Assembly (NCBI GenBank): GCA_040382095.1
Contig: JBEIGB010000149.1
Coordinates: 1 to 6,443 of the forward strand
Source of the DNA: JADJPL01 sp040382095
Lineage (GTDB): Bacteria > Bacteroidota > Bacteroidia > Chitinophagales > Saprospiraceae
Length of the DNA stretch: 6,443 nt
Direction: 5' to 3'
The translations under genes were made by a program, and so were the position numbers. Under the pieces are notes generated by a model. The model was not told the origin of the DNA and ran no database searches. It saw only the letters and a program-made list of their open reading frames with translations. The first letter of the stretch is position 1. The number at the start of each line of letters is the position of its first letter. Shown here piece after piece: positions 6,266 to 6,443 of the stretch.

Positions 6266-6285
6266 TAGGATTGTGTAAAAAGTAT
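6258..6285 (-). repeat. Degenerate direct repeat, copy A (contains the promoter box)
   Basis: On the minus strand this copy begins ATACTTTTTACACAATCC and ends in the box TAACTTTG. Copy B at 6296-6323 begins ATACTTTCTACACAACCC and ends AAACTTTTC. The first 18 positions agree at 16, and the ACTTT endings also line up. Copy A starts 38 bases after copy B. Confidence 0.55.
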
Positions 6286-6295
6286 GAGGCTATCC

Positions 6296-6323
6296 GAAAA
6301 GTTTGGGGTTGTGTAGAAAGTAT
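6296..6323 (-). repeat. Degenerate direct repeat, copy B
   Basis: This is the partner of copy A. It lacks the TA of the -7 consensus (CCAAACTTTTC instead of TATAACTTTG), so it is unlikely to be an equally good promoter. It directly follows, in minus-strand reading, the GC-rich hairpin at 6326-6342. A looser third copy sharing GAATACTT and AAAACTTTC spans about 6347-6378, next to the second hairpin. Confidence 0.5.
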
Positions 6324-6325
6324 TC

Positions 6326-6342
6326 CGCCGCCTTCGGCGGCG
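6326..6342. repeat. GC-rich palindrome, 7-bp stem with TTC loop
   Basis: CGCCGCC and GGCGGCG pair around a three-base loop. The hairpin shares its core (GCCGCC-TTy-GGCGGC) and its preceding AAGTATTC on the plus strand with the palindrome at 6375-6401, so the two are related copies. No T-tract follows on either strand, so it is not a convincing terminator. It lies upstream of the operon promoter. Confidence 0.65.
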
Positions 6343-6374
6343 AAAGAAAGTTTTAAACGAGGGAGTCTCGCAAG

Positions 6375-6401
6375 TATTCTGCCGCCTTTGGCGGCAGAAT
6401 A
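6375..6401. repeat. Perfect 12-bp palindrome with TTT loop
   Basis: TATTCTGCCGCC and its exact complement flank a three-base loop. An outer inverted pair, GTCTCG (6365-6370) and CGAGAC (6410-6415), could close a longer cruciform around it. On the plus strand it is followed by AAATTTTCC, a poor T-tract, so it is at best a weak terminator for a gene ending to the right or on the opposite strand. Its similarity to the palindrome at 6326-6342 points to a dispersed REP-like element. Confidence 0.65.
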
Positions 6402-6430
6402 AAATTTTCCGAGACACCGGTTTTGTTGAT

Positions 6431-6443
6431 TTTGCGAAGCAAA
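6431..6443. repeat. Short palindrome at the right edge
   Basis: TTTGC and GCAAA pair around a GAA loop at the very end of the window, and may extend past the edge. It has the same three-base-loop form as the two GC-rich palindromes beside it but a different stem. Its extent and role cannot be judged from what is visible. Confidence 0.35.

Noticed and set aside
6301..6443. CRISPR-like array or tandem terminators at the right edge
   Set aside because: The repeats are degenerate, irregularly spaced and palindromic, without unique spacers of constant length. The hairpins lack a proper T-tract.

Overview
The window looks like a chromosomal segment from a Bacteroidota bacterium; Chitinophagia or Saprospiria is my guess. 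The support is the gene families, signal peptides ending in Ala-Gln-like sites, start codons mostly without Shine-Dalgarno sites, and a perfect TAnnTTTG promoter box ahead of the main operon. All genes I can support are on the minus strand, so transcription runs right to left. The three operon genes have roughly balanced base composition, while the left 1 kb is clearly more AT-rich.

Right to left: bases 6222-6443 are non-coding and hold GC-rich palindromes and degenerate tandem repeats, one of which contains the likely promoter. A tightly packed three-gene operon follows. It encodes a renin-binding-protein-type N-acylglucosamine 2-epimerase (5043-6221), a secreted sialate O-acetylesterase (3560-5041, GTG start one base after the epimerase stop), and a secreted fusion of an SGNH esterase domain with a GH20 beta-N-acetylhexosaminidase (1002-3563, overlapping the esterase by ATGA). 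Past the operon, a ~100-base spacer leads to an intact IS200/IS605-like (REP-associated) tyrosine transposase (440-901), followed by two REP-like palindromic units (372-436). A largely non-coding AT-rich stretch (147-371) then precedes the N-terminal fragment of a conserved hypothetical protein that runs off the left edge.

Together the operon fits scavenging of O-acetylated sialoglycans or other GlcNAc-containing glycans. The exported esterases would remove O-acetyl groups, the exported hexosaminidase would release terminal GlcNAc/GalNAc, and the cytoplasmic epimerase would convert ManNAc (the product of sialic acid cleavage) to GlcNAc. No sialidase, sialic acid aldolase, transporter or SusC/D pair lies in the window, so the rest of the pathway must be elsewhere or absent.

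I see no convincing new defence or mobile system. The most notable points are the SGNH-GH20 fusion beside a second, unrelated-looking esterase, the operon promoter embedded in a repeat array, and the transposase with its paired palindromes.
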